A DNA stretch of 64,000 nucleotides from Thiomonas bhubaneswarensis (GTDB lineage: Bacteria > Pseudomonadota > Gammaproteobacteria > Burkholderiales > Burkholderiaceae_C). The DNA lies in NCBI RefSeq assembly GCF_001418255.1, contig NZ_LIPV01000001.1, forward strand, positions 62,001-126,000, written 5' to 3'. The position numbers and the translations under genes were made by a program. Position 1 is the stretch's first letter, and each line of letters opens with the position of its first letter. This document shows, piece after piece, positions 18,483-28,250 of this stretch. Under the pieces are notes generated by a model. The model searched no databases. It was not told the origin of the DNA and worked only from the letters and a program-made list of their open reading frames with translations.

Positions 18483-19979
18483 TCAGACCTCGCCCTTCAC
18501 CACCGCATAACGCTCCAGCGTTTCGGCCCGCGCCAGGTCGTGTCGCACGATGGGCGCGGGGTAGGTCACCCCCAAGCTCACCCCGGCGGCCTGCAGCAGC
18601 GCCGCCGGTGCCTTCCATGGCGCATGAATGTCGCGCGCCGAAAGCGCGGCCAGCTCGGGCACATAGCGGCGGATGAAATCGCCGTTGGCATCGAACTTCT
18701 CGCTCTGCGACACCGGGTTGAAGATGCGGAAATACGGCTGGGCGTCGCAGCCGCTGCTCGCGGCCCATTGCCAGCCGCCGTTGTTGGCCGCCAGGTCGAA
18801 ATCGTTGAGATGATCGGCAAAGTAACGCTCGCCCCAGCGCCAGTCGATGCCCAAATCCTTGGTCAGAAAGCTCGCCACCACCATGCGCAGGCGGTTGTGC
18901 ATATAGCCGGTCTCGTTGATCTGGCGCATGGCCGCGTCCACCAGCGGATAGCCGGTGCGGCCCTCGCACCAGGCTGCGTATTGCGCCGGGTCGTTGCGCC
19001 ACTCGATGCGGTCGTAAGTCGGCTTGAAAGCCGCATTCACCACATGCGGGTGGTGAAACAGGATCTGAAAATAAAAGTCGCGCCACACCAGCTCCGACAG
19101 CCAAACCCGCGCACCCTCGCTGCCCGCCTGCTGCCGCGCCCAGGCGATGGCGGCCAGTTCGCGCACCGAAGCCGTGCCGAACCGCAGGTGCACCGAGAGA
19201 TAGCTCGGCCCCTTGCGCGCCGGGTAGTCGCGCGCCTGGTCGTAGTCGTCGATGCGCCGCTGAAAGTCGTCGACCAGTTCCCGTGCCCCCGTTGCGCCCA
19301 GCGGCAGTTTCAGCTCGCGCAGGTTCGTCGGCGCAAAGCCCAGCTCGGACAGCGTCGGCAGCGGCCGCTGCATCCTCGCGGGCAGCGGAGCCAGCCGCTC
19401 GGGCTGCACCCGACTGTCGAGCGGATGTTGCGGCTGGGCGTCATAGCGCGCCAGCCAGGCGGTGCGATAAGGCGTGAACACCGAATACGGCTTGCCCTGA
19501 GCAGTGAGCACTTCGTCACGCTCGAAGATCATGTGCTCCTTGACCGCATGCAGGTCACGGCCGTCTGCCCGCAAGGCGCGCTCGACGGCTGCGTCGCGCT
19601 CGAGCGCGTCAGGTTCATCATCACGGCCGCAGAACACGGCCTGCGCGCCGAGTTCGGCCGCCAGCGCCGGAATGGCCTCGCGCGCGCGCTCGTGGCGCAC
19701 GATCAGCGCGGCACCGCGCTCGTGCAGCAAGGCGTCGATCTCCGCCACCGCCGCGAGGATGAACTCGACCCGCCGGTCGGCACGCAAGCCCCGCTGCAAA
19801 AGCGGATCGAGAATGTCGCGGTCGAAGACAAAGGCCAGCGCCACCTTGTCGCAGACGCGCAGGGCCGCATGCAGCGCCGCGTGGTCGTGCAGGCGCAGAT
19901 CGCGCCGCAACCAGACCAGGCCCAAAGGCAGACGCCGCGCGCGCAGCGGTTCGGAGGAAAAAGAGGTTTCGGAGGTCAT
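18483..19979 (-). CDS. phrB: Deoxyribodipyrimidine photolyase
   Basis: 498 residues. An N-terminal photolyase domain (LVWLRRDLRLHDHAALHAAL, from about residue 21) is followed by the helical FAD domain. The FAD domain carries the signature block ETGYMHNRLRMVVASFLTKDL and then NNGGWQWAASSGCDAQPYFRIFNP. The Trp-rich C-terminal region retains residues used in electron transfer to FAD. It repairs UV-induced cyclobutane pyrimidine dimers using light. It is a single gene, convergent with pilL across a repeat-filled gap of about 250 bp and divergent from yqgE by 80 bp. A class I CPD photolyase is the best reading; a cryptochrome cannot be ruled out from sequence alone. Confidence 0.92.
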   Translation of the reverse strand: MTSETSFSSEPLRARRLPLGLVWLRRDLRLHDHAALHAALRVCDKVALAFVFDRDILDPLLQRGLRADRRVEFILAAVAEIDALLHERGAALIVRHERAREAIPALAAELGAQAVFCGRDDEPDALERDAAVERALRADGRDLHAVKEHMIFERDEVLTAQGKPYSVFTPYRTAWLARYDAQPQHPLDSRVQPERLAPLPARMQRPLPTLSELGFAPTNLRELKLPLGATGARELVDDFQRRIDDYDQARDYPARKGPSYLSVHLRFGTASVRELAAIAWARQQAGSEGARVWLSELVWRDFYFQILFHHPHVVNAAFKPTYDRIEWRNDPAQYAAWCEGRTGYPLVDAAMRQINETGYMHNRLRMVVASFLTKDLGIDWRWGERYFADHLNDFDLAANNGGWQWAASSGCDAQPYFRIFNPVSQSEKFDANGDFIRRYVPELAALSARDIHAPWKAPAALLQAAGVSLGVTYPAPIVRHDLARAETLERYAVVKGEV

Positions 19980-20059
19980 GGCCTTGAGTTATGTCGGGCA
20001 AGCCAAAACCATAACCCGACCGCGGCGACAGCGTGCGCCAGCGCGATAAACTCCGGGCT

Positions 20060-20632
20060 ATGAACCCCCGGCCCGATGCTTCCAATCTCAGCAATCAGTT
20101 TTTGATCGCCATGCCCGGCATGGCCGACGAAAACTTTGCCGGAACCGTGGTCTACGTCTGCGAGCACTCGCCGCGCGGCGCTCTGGGCCTGATCATCAAC
20201 CGCCCCTCCGACATCACCGTCAAGGAATTGTTCGAGCGCGTGGGGCTGGACACCTCCGGCCTACCCGCCGCGCAGCCGGTGCTGCAGGGCGGCCCGGTGC
20301 AGACCGAACGCGGTTTCGTCCTGCACGAGGCCACCGAAACCGCCTACGCATCCAGCCTCGACATTCCCGGCGGATTGCAGATGACCACGTCCAAGGACGT
20401 GCTCGAACACATGGCCGCAGGCGACGGCCCGGCCCGCAGCCTCATTGCCCTGGGCTATTCCGGCTGGAACGCCGGGCAGCTCGAAGAAGAACTCGGGCAG
20501 AACGGCTGGCTCACCGTCGAGGCCGATCCGGCCGTGCTGTTCGACACCCCGGTGGAGGCGCGCTTCAACGCCGCCATGGCGCTGCTGGGTTTCAACCCCG
20601 CCATGCTGTCCCAGACCGCAGGACATGCCTGA
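20060..20632 (+). CDS. YqgE/AlgH family protein
   Basis: 190 residues covering the UPF0301 domain: NQFLIAMPGMADENFAGTVVYVCEHSPRGALGLIINRP at the N-terminus, GGPVQTERGFVLHE in the middle and GYSGWNAGQLEEEL later. These are the family signatures. In Pseudomonas AlgH affects alginate production, but the biochemical role is unsettled. The start is ATG 20060; an earlier in-frame ATG at 20033 would overlap the photolyase promoter region. It is followed 8 bp later by ruvX, a pairing found widely in proteobacteria, and probably opens the pyrR-pyrB-pyrX transcript. Confidence 0.9.
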   Translation: MNPRPDASNLSNQFLIAMPGMADENFAGTVVYVCEHSPRGALGLIINRPSDITVKELFERVGLDTSGLPAAQPVLQGGPVQTERGFVLHEATETAYASSLDIPGGLQMTTSKDVLEHMAAGDGPARSLIALGYSGWNAGQLEEELGQNGWLTVEADPAVLFDTPVEARFNAAMALLGFNPAMLSQTAGHA

Positions 20633-20640
20633 CGCAGGCC

Positions 20641-21039
20641 ATGCCTGACATCACCGCTGAAATCACCGTCCTGGGCTTCGACTGGGGAAAGAAACGCATC
20701 GGCACCGCCGTGGGCAACAGCATCACCCGCAGCGCCACCGCGCTTCGCACCTTGCGCGGCGATCGCAACGACCTCAAGTTCGACGCCATCGCCGCGCTGA
20801 TCCGGGAGTGGCAGCCTCAACAACTCGTCGTCGGCCTGCCCTTGCACCCCGACGGTACCGCGCACGACAATACCGCCCACGCTCAGCGCTTCGCGCGCCA
20901 GCTCGAAGGCCGTTTCGGGCTGCCGGTGGCGCTGGTGGATGAACGCTACACCTCGGTCGCCGCCGAAGATGGGGGCGCCGACGACGTGGACAGCGCCGCC
21001 GCCCAGCTCATCGTCGAACAATACCTGCAGCAACGCTGA
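20641..21039 (+). CDS. ruvX: Putative pre-16S rRNA nuclease / Holliday junction resolvase RuvX (YqgF)
   Basis: 132 residues with an RNase H-like fold. The first catalytic aspartate lies in LGFDWGKKRIGTAVG, the middle glutamate-type position in VALVDERYTSVAA, and the last acidic residue in DDVDSAAAQLIVEQYL. The family matures the 5' end of 16S rRNA in E. coli and has been proposed to resolve Holliday junctions. It sits 8 bp after yqgE and 2 bp before pyrR, an arrangement that implies translational coupling in one operon. Confidence 0.93.
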   Translation: MPDITAEITVLGFDWGKKRIGTAVGNSITRSATALRTLRGDRNDLKFDAIAALIREWQPQQLVVGLPLHPDGTAHDNTAHAQRFARQLEGRFGLPVALVDERYTSVAAEDGGADDVDSAAAQLIVEQYLQQR

Positions 21040-21041
21040 CC

Positions 21042-21584
21042 ATGTCTTCCGCTCCCGCTTCCCCCATCGCCCCTCCGCCCGATGCCGAGGCCCTCTACGC
21101 CCAGTTGCTCGCGCAGGTTCGCAGCACCGTGGCGGCGCAGGCCGAGCCGCCCTTGCTCATCGGCATCTATTCTGGCGGCGCCTGGCTGGCGCAACGTCTG
21201 CACGCCGACCTGCTACTCGCGCAACCCTACGGCGTGGTCTCGTCCACCTTTCACCGCGACGACTTCGCCACCCGCGGCCTGCATCCAAGCGCCAACCGCA
21301 CTGCCCTGCCGGTGCCCATCGCCGACCGCGCCGTGCTGCTGATCGACGATGTGCTGCACACCGGACGCACCACCCGGGCGGCCATCAACGAGTTGTTCGA
21401 TTTCGGCCGTCCGGCGCGCATCGACCTGGCGGTGCTGGTCGATCGCGGCGGCCGCGAGCTGCCCATCTGCCCGCAGATCGCCGCAGCCACCTTCGCCCTG
21501 CCCGATACGGTGTCGCTGGCGCTGCTGCGCGATGAAGACGTGCTCGATGGCATCCGCTTTCGCTTCGATCTGGTGAGCAAATAG
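21042..21584 (+). CDS. pyrR: PyrR-type phosphoribosyltransferase / pyrimidine regulator
   Basis: 180 residues with a type I phosphoribosyltransferase fold. The PRPP loop is VLLIDDVLHTGRTTRAAINEL and the substrate region is SSTFHRDDFATRG. PyrR has uracil phosphoribosyltransferase activity and, in Gram-positive bacteria, acts as an RNA-binding attenuator of pyr genes. In betaproteobacteria the gene precedes pyrB, as here (15 bp gap), but RNA binding is unproven. No obvious PyrR anti-antiterminator hairpin is visible upstream. A pure UPRTase role remains possible. Confidence 0.9.
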   Translation: MSSAPASPIAPPPDAEALYAQLLAQVRSTVAAQAEPPLLIGIYSGGAWLAQRLHADLLLAQPYGVVSSTFHRDDFATRGLHPSANRTALPVPIADRAVLLIDDVLHTGRTTRAAINELFDFGRPARIDLAVLVDRGGRELPICPQIAAATFALPDTVSLALLRDEDVLDGIRFRFDLVSK

Positions 21585-21599
21585 ACCGAGCTGGTGAAC

Positions 21600-22568
21600 A
21601 TGACCCGCGCCCACAACCCCCAACTCAACCAGCACGGCGAGCTGCGCCACCTGCTCACCCCCGAAGGCCTGCCGCGCGACGTGCTGCTGCACATCCTCGA
21701 CACCGCGCAGGGCTTCGTGAGCTTCGGCAGCCGCGAGGTGAAGAAGGTGCCGCTGCTGCGCGGCAAGAGCGTGTTCAACCTGTTCTTCGAGAACAGCACG
21801 CGCACCCGCACCACCTTCGAGATCGCGGCGCAACGCCTGTCGGCCGATGTGTTCAACCTCGACATCCAGCGATCAAGCACTTCCAAGGGCGAGTCGCTGC
21901 TCGACACCATCGCCAACCTAGAGGCGATGGATGCCGATGTGTTCGTCGTGCGCCACTCCGACAGCGGCGCGCCCTTTCTCATCGCCCAGCACACGCCGCC
22001 ACATGTGCACATCGTCAACGCCGGCGATGGCCGCCATGCCCACCCGACCCAGGGCCTGCTGGACATGTACACCATCCGTCATTTCAAGGGCGACTTCAGC
22101 AATCTCACCGTGGCCATCGTCGGCGACATCGTGCACTCGCGCGTGGCGCGCTCAGCCATTCACGCGCTCACCACCCTGGGCGCCGCCGAGGTGCGCGCCG
22201 TCGGCCCCAAGACCCTGGCGCCCGACAATCTGCGCGACATGGGCGTGCGCGTCTGCCATGACATGGCCGAGGGCATCCGCGGTGCCGACGTCATCATGAT
22301 GTTGCGCTTGCAGAACGAGCGCATGTCGGGCGCGCTGCTGCCTTCCGCGCACGAGTTCAACATGACCTACGGCCTCACGCCCGAGCGTCTGTCGCTGGCC
22401 AGGCCCGACGCCATCGTCATGCACCCCGGCCCGATCAACCGCGGCGTCGAGATCGACAGCGCCGTGGCCGATGGCCCGCGCAGCGTCATCCTCGACCAGG
22501 TGCGCTTCGGCATCGCCGTACGCATGGCGGTGCTGTCCATCGTCGCCTCCGCGGAAAGCCAAGCATGA
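21600..22568 (+). CDS. pyrB: Aspartate carbamoyltransferase catalytic subunit
   Basis: 322 residues from ATG 21600; GTG 21594 is an alternative, but a GAG box nine bases upstream favours the ATG. The carbamoyl-phosphate motif [13 protein letters not shown] and the [12 protein letters not shown] segment are intact, as is the domain-2 [12 protein letters not shown]. The enzyme condenses carbamoyl phosphate with aspartate in pyrimidine synthesis. No pyrI regulatory subunit is present; instead the next gene is a dihydroorotase-like protein overlapping by 4 bp. This is the arrangement of class A ATCases, where PyrB assembles with an inactive DHOase-like partner. Confidence 0.96.
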   Translation: MTRAHNPQLNQHGELRHLLTPEGLPRDVLLHILDTAQGFVSFGSREVKKVPLLRGKSVFNLFFENSTRTRTTFEIAAQRLSADVFNLDIQRSSTSKGESLLDTIANLEAMDADVFVVRHSDSGAPFLIAQHTPPHVHIVNAGDGRHAHPTQGLLDMYTIRHFKGDFSNLTVAIVGDIVHSRVARSAIHALTTLGAAEVRAVGPKTLAPDNLRDMGVRVCHDMAEGIRGADVIMMLRLQNERMSGALLPSAHEFNMTYGLTPERLSLARPDAIVMHPGPINRGVEIDSAVADGPRSVILDQVRFGIAVRMAVLSIVASAESQA

Positions 22569-23869
22569 GCACCACGCAACTCCTGATCCGCGGCGGCCAC
22601 CTCATCGACCCGCTGCGCGGGCTCGATGCCGAGGGCGACATCGCCATCGCCGGTGAGCGCATCGTCGCCGTCGGCAAACCACCCGAGGGCTTCGTCCCCG
22701 ACCAGACGCTCGATGCGCGCGGCCTCATCGTCCTGCCCGGCCTCATCGACCTCTGCGCCCGCCTGGGTGAGCCCGGCTACGAGCACGAGGGCATGCTGGA
22801 GACCGAACTCAACGCGGCGCTGGCCGGTGGCGTCACCCGCGTGGTCTGCTCGCCCGACACCGATCCCGTGCTCGACGAACCCAGTCTGGTCGAAATGCTG
22901 CGCTGGCGCGCACGCCGCCTCAAGCGCGCCCGCGTCTATCCGCTGGGTGCGCTCACCAAGGGCCTCAAGGGCGAACGGCTGAGCGAAATGGCCGAACTCA
23001 CCCGGGCGAGCTGCATCGGCTTCTCCCAGGCCGATACGCCCATCACCGACACCAAGGTGCTCTACAGCGCCATGCAATACGCCAGCACCTTCGGCTACAA
23101 GGTCTGGCTGCGCGCTCAGGACGCCTCGCTCAGCCGCGGCGGCATCGCCGCCAGCGGCGCCTATGCGCAGCGCCTGGGCCTGAGTGGCGTGCCCGCCATG
23201 GCCGAAACCGTAGCGCTGCACACCCTGTTCGAACTCATGCGCGGCACCGGTTGCGCGGTACATGTGAGCAAGCTCTCCAGCGCCGCCGGGGTGGCACTGG
23301 TGCGGCAGGCCAAGGCCGAAGGTCTGCCGCTCACCTGCGACGTTTCGATCAACAACCTGATGCTCACCGATCTGGACATCGGCTACTTCGACGCCCGGGC
23401 CCGACTCGATCCGCCGCTGCGCCATAGCAGAGACCGCGACGCCCTCCGCGCCGCCCTGGCCGACGGCACCATCGACGCCCTGTGCTCCGACCACACCCCC
23501 ATCAGCGCCGACGACAAGACCCAGACCTTCGCCGACGCAGCGCCCGGCGCCACCGGGCTCGAACTGCTGCTGTCCACCGCTTTGCAGTTCGCCGCCGACA
23601 CCCGCCTGCCGCTGGTGCAGGCGCTAGGCTGTGTCGGCCACCGCGCCGCCTGGGCCGCGGGTTTGCCGCCCGCCGCCCTCGAAGTCGGCGCTGCTGCCGA
23701 GTGCATCCTCTTCGATCCGCAAGCCCACTGGCGCGCCACGCCCGATGCACTGCAAAGCCAGAGCCGTCATACCCCTCTGGCCGAGCTGGAACTGCCCGGC
23801 CGCGTGCGACACGCGGTGATCGACGGCCGCGTGGTGTGGAGCGCGCAGCCTGTCGCAAACCCAGCATGA
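22565..23869 (+). CDS. pyrX: Dihydroorotase-like protein, probably inactive ATCase partner PyrX
   Basis: 434 residues of the type I dihydroorotase family (amidohydrolase fold). The zinc-binding HxH after the first strand is missing: the expected DxHxH reads [13 protein letters not shown], with Cys and Arg at the two histidine positions. A later DALCSDHTP stretch keeps the family aspartate. Loss of the metal ligands, plus the 4-bp overlap with pyrB, match the noncatalytic PyrC-like subunits (PyrX) needed to assemble ATCase in Pseudomonas. A second, active dihydroorotase should exist elsewhere in the genome. The assignment as inactive is inference from the missing ligands. Confidence 0.88.
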   Translation: MSTTQLLIRGGHLIDPLRGLDAEGDIAIAGERIVAVGKPPEGFVPDQTLDARGLIVLPGLIDLCARLGEPGYEHEGMLETELNAALAGGVTRVVCSPDTDPVLDEPSLVEMLRWRARRLKRARVYPLGALTKGLKGERLSEMAELTRASCIGFSQADTPITDTKVLYSAMQYASTFGYKVWLRAQDASLSRGGIAASGAYAQRLGLSGVPAMAETVALHTLFELMRGTGCAVHVSKLSSAAGVALVRQAKAEGLPLTCDVSINNLMLTDLDIGYFDARARLDPPLRHSRDRDALRAALADGTIDALCSDHTPISADDKTQTFADAAPGATGLELLLSTALQFAADTRLPLVQALGCVGHRAAWAAGLPPAALEVGAAAECILFDPQAHWRATPDALQSQSRHTPLAELELPGRVRHAVIDGRVVWSAQPVANPA

Positions 23870-23998
23870 GCGTCACCGCACGGCATCCCGAAGGTGACGC
23901 CCCACTCCCTCGAAGAGTCGAGCGTAGCAAGGTGGGTAGTGCAGCGAGCGCGCCGGGCCGCTCCCAAGCGCTCATCCCGCAACGAGGAGGGTAGGCCA
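23870..23998. other. Structured spacer between pyrX and plsC
   Basis: Starts directly at the pyrX stop. GCGTCACC (23870-23877) pairs with GGTGACGC (23893-23900), then CTCGA-AGAG-TCGAG forms a second small hairpin. The spacer ends in a strong ribosome site GAGGAGGG (23983-23990), eight bases before the GTG start of plsC. No gene is visible. Confidence 0.4.
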
Positions 23999-24850
23999 GT
24001 GAACACCGTGCCGGATCGCGCCATCGCGCCATCGGCAGCCGCAGAGCTTCCTGCCGATCCGCCTGCTGCGGTGCCCGCACCCGCACTTCGCCGCGTCAGC
24101 GCACCGCTGCGTTTCTCCGCACGGCTGGCCCGGCTCAGCGCCCATGCGCTCAAAGGCCAGCGCATCGTGCAGCATCGCTTTCCGCATCTGTCCGAAACCG
24201 AAAAGCGCCAGCACATCCGCGACTGGTCGGCGCAGTTGATCCGCCTCAGCGGCATCGCCCTGCAGGTCAATGGCGCCCCCCTGCAGACACCCTGTCTCGT
24301 TGCGGCCAACCACGTCTCGTGGATCGACATCTTCGCCATGAACGCCGTCCAGCCCGTGCGCTTCGTCTCCAAGGCCGAGGCCGCGCAATGGCCTCTCATC
24401 GGCCCCCTGGTGCGCGGCGTAGGCACCCTGTTCATCGAACGCGAACGCGCGCAGGACGTGGTGCGCGTCATCCACCAGATGGCGCAAAGCCTGCAGCAAG
24501 GCCATCACGTCGGCGTGTTCCCGGAAGGCACCACCGGCTACGGCCACAACCTTCTGCCGTTTCACGCCAACCTGTTCCAGGCCGCCTGCGTGGCCGACTG
24601 CCCAGCCGCGGTGCAGCCCGTGCTGCTGTTCTACGCCGACCAACGCAGCGGACGCTTCAGCCGCGCCGCCTCGTATGTCGGTGATGAAACCATGGTCGGC
24701 AGCCTGTGGCGCATAAGTGCGGCTGCGCCGCTGCGCGTCGAAGTCGACTACCTGCCGCCCCTTAAGGCCCCCACCCGTCGCGCCCTCAGCCAGCAAACCC
24801 ACGCGGCCATCGCCGAGCATCTCTATCAGCGCCTGCGCGACAGCCGCTGA
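23999..24850 (+). CDS. plsC: 1-acyl-sn-glycerol-3-phosphate acyltransferase family protein
   Basis: 283 residues. The acyltransferase block NHVSWIDIFAMN carries an NHxxxxD catalytic motif, and VFPEGTTGYGHNLLPFHANLFQAA carries the second, substrate-binding motif. The enzyme acylates lysophosphatidate, or a similar lysophospholipid or ornithine lipid, at the inner membrane. The start is GTG 23999, decided by the GAGGAGGG ribosome site eight bases upstream; a longer in-frame extension lacks such a site. It follows pyrX by about 130 bp and ends just before tRNA-Arg. The substrate is not certain. Confidence 0.9.
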   Translation: MNTVPDRAIAPSAAAELPADPPAAVPAPALRRVSAPLRFSARLARLSAHALKGQRIVQHRFPHLSETEKRQHIRDWSAQLIRLSGIALQVNGAPLQTPCLVAANHVSWIDIFAMNAVQPVRFVSKAEAAQWPLIGPLVRGVGTLFIERERAQDVVRVIHQMAQSLQQGHHVGVFPEGTTGYGHNLLPFHANLFQAACVADCPAAVQPVLLFYADQRSGRFSRAASYVGDETMVGSLWRISAAAPLRVEVDYLPPLKAPTRRALSQQTHAAIAEHLYQRLRDSR

Positions 24851-24882
24851 ACCGGGGCGGGCTTCTACAATGTTTGGTTAAT

Positions 24883-24957
24883 CTCCCCGTAGTTCAATGG
24901 ATAGAACGGCTGCCTCCTAAGCGGCAAATACAGGTTCGATTCCTGTCGGGGGGACCA
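24883..24957 (+). tRNA. tRNA-Arg (anticodon CCT)
   Basis: A full cloverleaf: acceptor CTCCCCG pairs with CGGGGGG with one G-U, D-arm around AGTTCAATGGATAGAAC, anticodon stem GCTGC/GCGGC with loop CTCCTAA (anticodon CCT at 24916-24918), and T-arm ACAGG-TTCGATT-CCTGT. The 3' CCA is encoded at 24955-24957. It reads AGG codons. It lies between plsC and the 3' end of aroC. No integrase or att-type duplication of its 3' end is seen nearby, so it is not occupied by an island here. Confidence 0.95.
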
Positions 24958-24963
24958 GTTTCC

Positions 24964-26061
24964 TCAGCTTTGCCCCTTGATAGGCGGCACGTTCAATTGC
25001 ACATCGCCGCATTGCGCGCGGTGGCGCAGGGCGTGGTCGATGAGGATGATGGCCACCAGCGCTTCGGCGATGGGGGCGGCGCGGATGCCCACGCAGGGGT
25101 CGTGCCGGCCATGCGTTTCCACCGTGGTGGGCGCGCCCTGCATGTCCACGGATTGCCGCGGCAGACGGATGCTCGATGTGGGCTTGATGGCCATCGACGC
25201 CACCACGTCCTGCCCGGTGCTGATGCCGCCGAGCACGCCGCCGGCGTTGTTGGAGGTGAAGCCCTGCGGGGTAAGTTCATCGCCATGCTGCGTGCCCTTC
25301 TGCGCCACGCTTGCGAAACCCGCGCCGATCTCCACGCCCTTGACGGCGTTTAGGCCCATCAGCGCGTGGGCGATGTCGGCATCGAGCTTGTCATACAGTG
25401 GCTCGCCCCAGCCTGCGGGCACGCCGCTGGCCATCACCATGATGCGCGCGCCGACCGAGTCGCCCGATTTGCGCAGCGCATCCATATACGCCTCAAGCTC
25501 GGGAACGATGTCGACATTGGGCGCGAAAAAAGGGTTCTGATGCACCGCATCCCAGGTCTGGAAGGGGATGGGCACTTCGCCGAGCTGGGTCATGCAGGCG
25601 CGAACCATCACGCCGTGGTGCGCGGCCAGCCACTTCTTGGCCACCGCACCGGCGGCGACGATGGGCGCGGTCAACCTTGCCGACGATCGCCCGCCGCCGC
25701 GCGGATCGCGTAGGCCGTACTTGCGCCAGTAGGTGTAGTCGGCATGGCCGGGGCGAAAGGTGTCCAGGATGTTGCCGTAGTCCTTGCTGCGCTGGTCGGT
25801 GTTGCGGATGAGCAGGGCGATGGGCGTGCCGGTAGTCTTGCCCTCGAACACGCCGGAGAGGATTTCCACCTGATCGGCTTCCTGCCGCTGCGTCACATGG
25901 CGGCTGGTGCCGGGGCGGCGGCGGTCGAGATCGGGCTGGATGTCGGCCTCGCACAGGTCCATGCCGGGCGGGCAGCCGTCGATGACACAGCCGATGGCCG
26001 GACCGTGCGATTCGCCGAAGGTGGTGACTGCAAACAGCAGGCCGAGAGTGTTGCCGGACAT
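24964..26061 (-). CDS. aroC: Chorismate synthase
   Basis: 365 residues. The family signatures [15 protein letters not shown] (near residue 12), [16 protein letters not shown] and [14 protein letters not shown] are present. AroC makes chorismate from EPSP with reduced FMN, the last step of the common aromatic pathway. The start is ATG 26061 giving [20 protein letters not shown], the standard N-terminus; an upstream in-frame ATG is ignored. It lies 10 bp after mpl and converges on tRNA-Arg. Confidence 0.96.
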   Translation of the reverse strand: MSGNTLGLLFAVTTFGESHGPAIGCVIDGCPPGMDLCEADIQPDLDRRRPGTSRHVTQRQEADQVEILSGVFEGKTTGTPIALLIRNTDQRSKDYGNILDTFRPGHADYTYWRKYGLRDPRGGGRSSARLTAPIVAAGAVAKKWLAAHHGVMVRACMTQLGEVPIPFQTWDAVHQNPFFAPNVDIVPELEAYMDALRKSGDSVGARIMVMASGVPAGWGEPLYDKLDADIAHALMGLNAVKGVEIGAGFASVAQKGTQHGDELTPQGFTSNNAGGVLGGISTGQDVVASMAIKPTSSIRLPRQSVDMQGAPTTVETHGRHDPCVGIRAAPIAEALVAIILIDHALRHRAQCGDVQLNVPPIKGQS

Positions 26062-26071
26062 GGAATGACTT

Positions 26072-27463
26072 TCAGAGTGAAGATGTGGGCACGTCACTTG
26101 AGATGCGGGCGGCGAGCGCCTGCAGCAGCTTGTCGTGCACGCCGCCGAAGCCGCCGTTACTCATCACCAGCACACGATCATCCGGGCGGGCTGCTGCGGC
26201 AACTGCCGCCACCAGCGCGCCGAGATCGTCGAACGCCTGCGCTTTGTCGCCCAGCGGCTGCAGCGCTTCGGCGAGATTCCAGCCCAGGCCGCCCGCGTAG
26301 CCAAAGCTCAGGTCGGAGTCGGCCAGGGCGCCAGGCAGCAGCGCCTTCATGGCGCCGAGTTTCATGGTGTTGGAACGCGGTTCGAACACCGCGAGAATGC
26401 GCGCCGATCGCGCCTGCGGGTCGGCCTGCATCTGCTGCCGCAGCCCGGCAATCGTGGTGGCGATGGCGGTGGGGTGATGGGCGAAGTCGTCGATGACCTG
26501 CACGCCGCCCACCGTGCCGCGCAGTTCCATGCGGCGCTTCACGCCCTGAAAGCTGCACAGCGCGGCGCAGGCCTCGTCGGCGAACACCCCGGCGTGCTGC
26601 GCGGCGGCAATGGCGGCCAGGGCATTGCTGCGGTTGTGTGCGCCGGTCTGCCCCCAACGCACTTCGCCGATGCGCTGGCCGCGCAGCCTCACCTCGAACT
26701 GCTGCTCGCCGCCTAGTGCTGACCAACCCTGCTCGCCATCATCGAAGTGCGCGACCTCGCTCCAACAGCCGCGCGCCAGCACACGGGCCAGCGCTTCAGA
26801 CTGCGCGTTGACCACGAGCTGACCGCTGCGCGGCACGGTACGCACCAGATGATGAAACTGGGTTTCGATGGCCGCGAGATCGGGGAAGATGTCGGCGTGG
26901 TCGAACTCCAGGTTGTTGAGCACGGCCGTGCGCGGGCGGTAATGCACGAATTTGGAGCGCTTGTCGAAAAACGCGGTGTCGTACTCGTCGGCTTCGATGA
27001 CAAAAAAATCGGTGCCGAGCCGTGCCGAGGCCCCGAAATCCAGCGGCACGCCGCCGATGAGAAACCCGGGATTCAGCCCCGCGACGTCGAGAGTGTGAGC
27101 CAGCATCGACGTGGTCGTCGTCTTGCCGTGCGTGCCGGCGACGGCCAGGGTCCAGCGGCCCTGCAGCACATGCTCGGCCAGCCACTGCGGCCCGCTGACA
27201 TAAGGCAGGCCGGCATCGAGAATCGCCTCCATCAAGGGATTGCCGCGCGACACCACATTGCCGACGACCCACAGATCGGGTTTGAGCGCGAGTTGATCGG
27301 CGCCATAGCCCTCGATCAGGTCGATGCCCAACGCATGCAACTGCGTGCTCATGGGCGGATAGACCTGCGCGTCGCAACCGGTCACCCGGTGCCCGGACTC
27401 CTTCGCCAGCGCCGCCACGCCGCCCATGAACGTGCCGCAGATGCCGAGAATATGAATATGCAT
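26072..27463 (-). CDS. mpl: UDP-MurNAc:L-Ala-gamma-D-Glu-meso-DAP ligase
   Basis: 463 residues of the Mur ligase family. The N-terminal domain reads [25 protein letters not shown] with the MurC/Mpl-type glycine loop; ATP binding is [15 protein letters not shown] and the central domain has [12 protein letters not shown]. Mpl reattaches recovered murein tripeptide to UDP-MurNAc and so recycles peptidoglycan. The GTFMGG form and the length match Mpl rather than MurC. The start lies near a degenerate family C repeat end at 27477-27503, in the spacer shared with maf. Confidence 0.94.
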   Translation of the reverse strand: MHIHILGICGTFMGGVAALAKESGHRVTGCDAQVYPPMSTQLHALGIDLIEGYGADQLALKPDLWVVGNVVSRGNPLMEAILDAGLPYVSGPQWLAEHVLQGRWTLAVAGTHGKTTTTSMLAHTLDVAGLNPGFLIGGVPLDFGASARLGTDFFVIEADEYDTAFFDKRSKFVHYRPRTAVLNNLEFDHADIFPDLAAIETQFHHLVRTVPRSGQLVVNAQSEALARVLARGCWSEVAHFDDGEQGWSALGGEQQFEVRLRGQRIGEVRWGQTGAHNRSNALAAIAAAQHAGVFADEACAALCSFQGVKRRMELRGTVGGVQVIDDFAHHPTAIATTIAGLRQQMQADPQARSARILAVFEPRSNTMKLGAMKALLPGALADSDLSFGYAGGLGWNLAEALQPLGDKAQAFDDLGALVAAVAAAARPDDRVLVMSNGGFGGVHDKLLQALAARISSDVPTSSL

Positions 27464-27476
27464 GGCGGGTCATTTT

Positions 27477-27503
27477 AGGAGCCTGCCCAACTTGAGAATC
27501 GCG
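27477..27503 (+). repeat. Possible degenerate family C repeat end
   Basis: The run starting AGGAGCCTGCCCAACTTGAG matches the family C terminus (AGGAGCCTGTCGGACTTGAG) with about 4 mismatches over 27 bases when the adjoining AATCGCG is included. It lies in the 112-bp spacer between mpl and maf. No matching second end is found, so it is either a decayed fragment or a chance match. Confidence 0.35.
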
Positions 27504-27575
27504 CGCCGTTCAGCCGCAAGTCCCCGCAAACAGCTTTGCAAGGACAATAGGCGCTCCAACTTTGCCCGCCGCCAC

Positions 27576-28250
27576 ATGCCCATCGACCCGAGCGCCACGC
27601 CCGCCGTCACTCTCTATCTGGCCTCCGCCAGCCCGCGGCGCCAGGATTTGCTGCGACAGGTCGGCCTGCCCTTCACCTTGCTCGCGCCGCTGCCCGAAGA
27701 AGACAGTGAGGCGCTGGAAGCCGCGCTGCCCGGTGAAACTGCCGCCGACTATGTGCAGCGCGTCACCCGGCTGAAGCTGGAGGCGGCGCGCGAGCGGCTG
27801 GCCCGACGCCATCCCGGCCAGGCCACCGAGTCGGCCTTGCTGCTGTGCGCCGACACCACCGTGGCGCTGAACGGCCGCGTCTACGGCAAGCCGCGGGACG
27901 CGACTGATGCCGCACGCATCCTGCGCACCCTTTCCGGCGCCACGCACGAGGTGCTCACCGCGGTCTGCGTGCAACGCGGCGCGGTGCGCCACGCGGCCCT
28001 GCAAACCTCGCAAGTGCGCTTCGCGCCCTTGAGCGACCAGGACATCGCCGATTACATCGCCAGCGGCGAGCCCTTCGGCAAGGCCGGTGCCTATGCCATG
28101 CAAGGCCGCGGCGCGGCCTTCGTCGAGCAGATCAGCGGCAGCGCCAGCGGCATCATCGGCCTGCCCCTGTTCGAAACGCTGCGACTGTTGCGCGCCGCGG
28201 GCTGGCCGGATGCACCCCATACCCAAGAAGTCAAGACCTCGTCGCCATGA
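27576..28250 (+). CDS. Maf family nucleotide pyrophosphatase (YhdE-type)
   Basis: 224 residues. The Maf signature LASASPRRQDLLRQVGLPFTLL opens the protein, followed by CADTTVALNGRVYGKP and GEPFGKAGAYAMQGRGAAFVEQISGSASGIIGLPL. The SxSPRR form and the QGRGAAF segment point to the dTTP/UTP pyrophosphatase branch rather than the YceF 7-methyl-GTP branch. It may limit incorporation of non-canonical nucleotides. The start is ATG 27576. It overlaps rng by 4 bp (ATGA), a conserved maf-rng coupling. Confidence 0.92.
   Translation: MPIDPSATPAVTLYLASASPRRQDLLRQVGLPFTLLAPLPEEDSEALEAALPGETAADYVQRVTRLKLEAARERLARRHPGQATESALLLCADTTVALNGRVYGKPRDATDAARILRTLSGATHEVLTAVCVQRGAVRHAALQTSQVRFAPLSDQDIADYIASGEPFGKAGAYAMQGRGAAFVEQISGSASGIIGLPLFETLRLLRAAGWPDAPHTQEVKTSSP

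Noticed and set aside
24883-24957. tRNA-Arg as an integration site of a genomic island
   Set aside because: Housekeeping genes flank it on both sides, no integrase is present and no duplicated tRNA 3' end was found.
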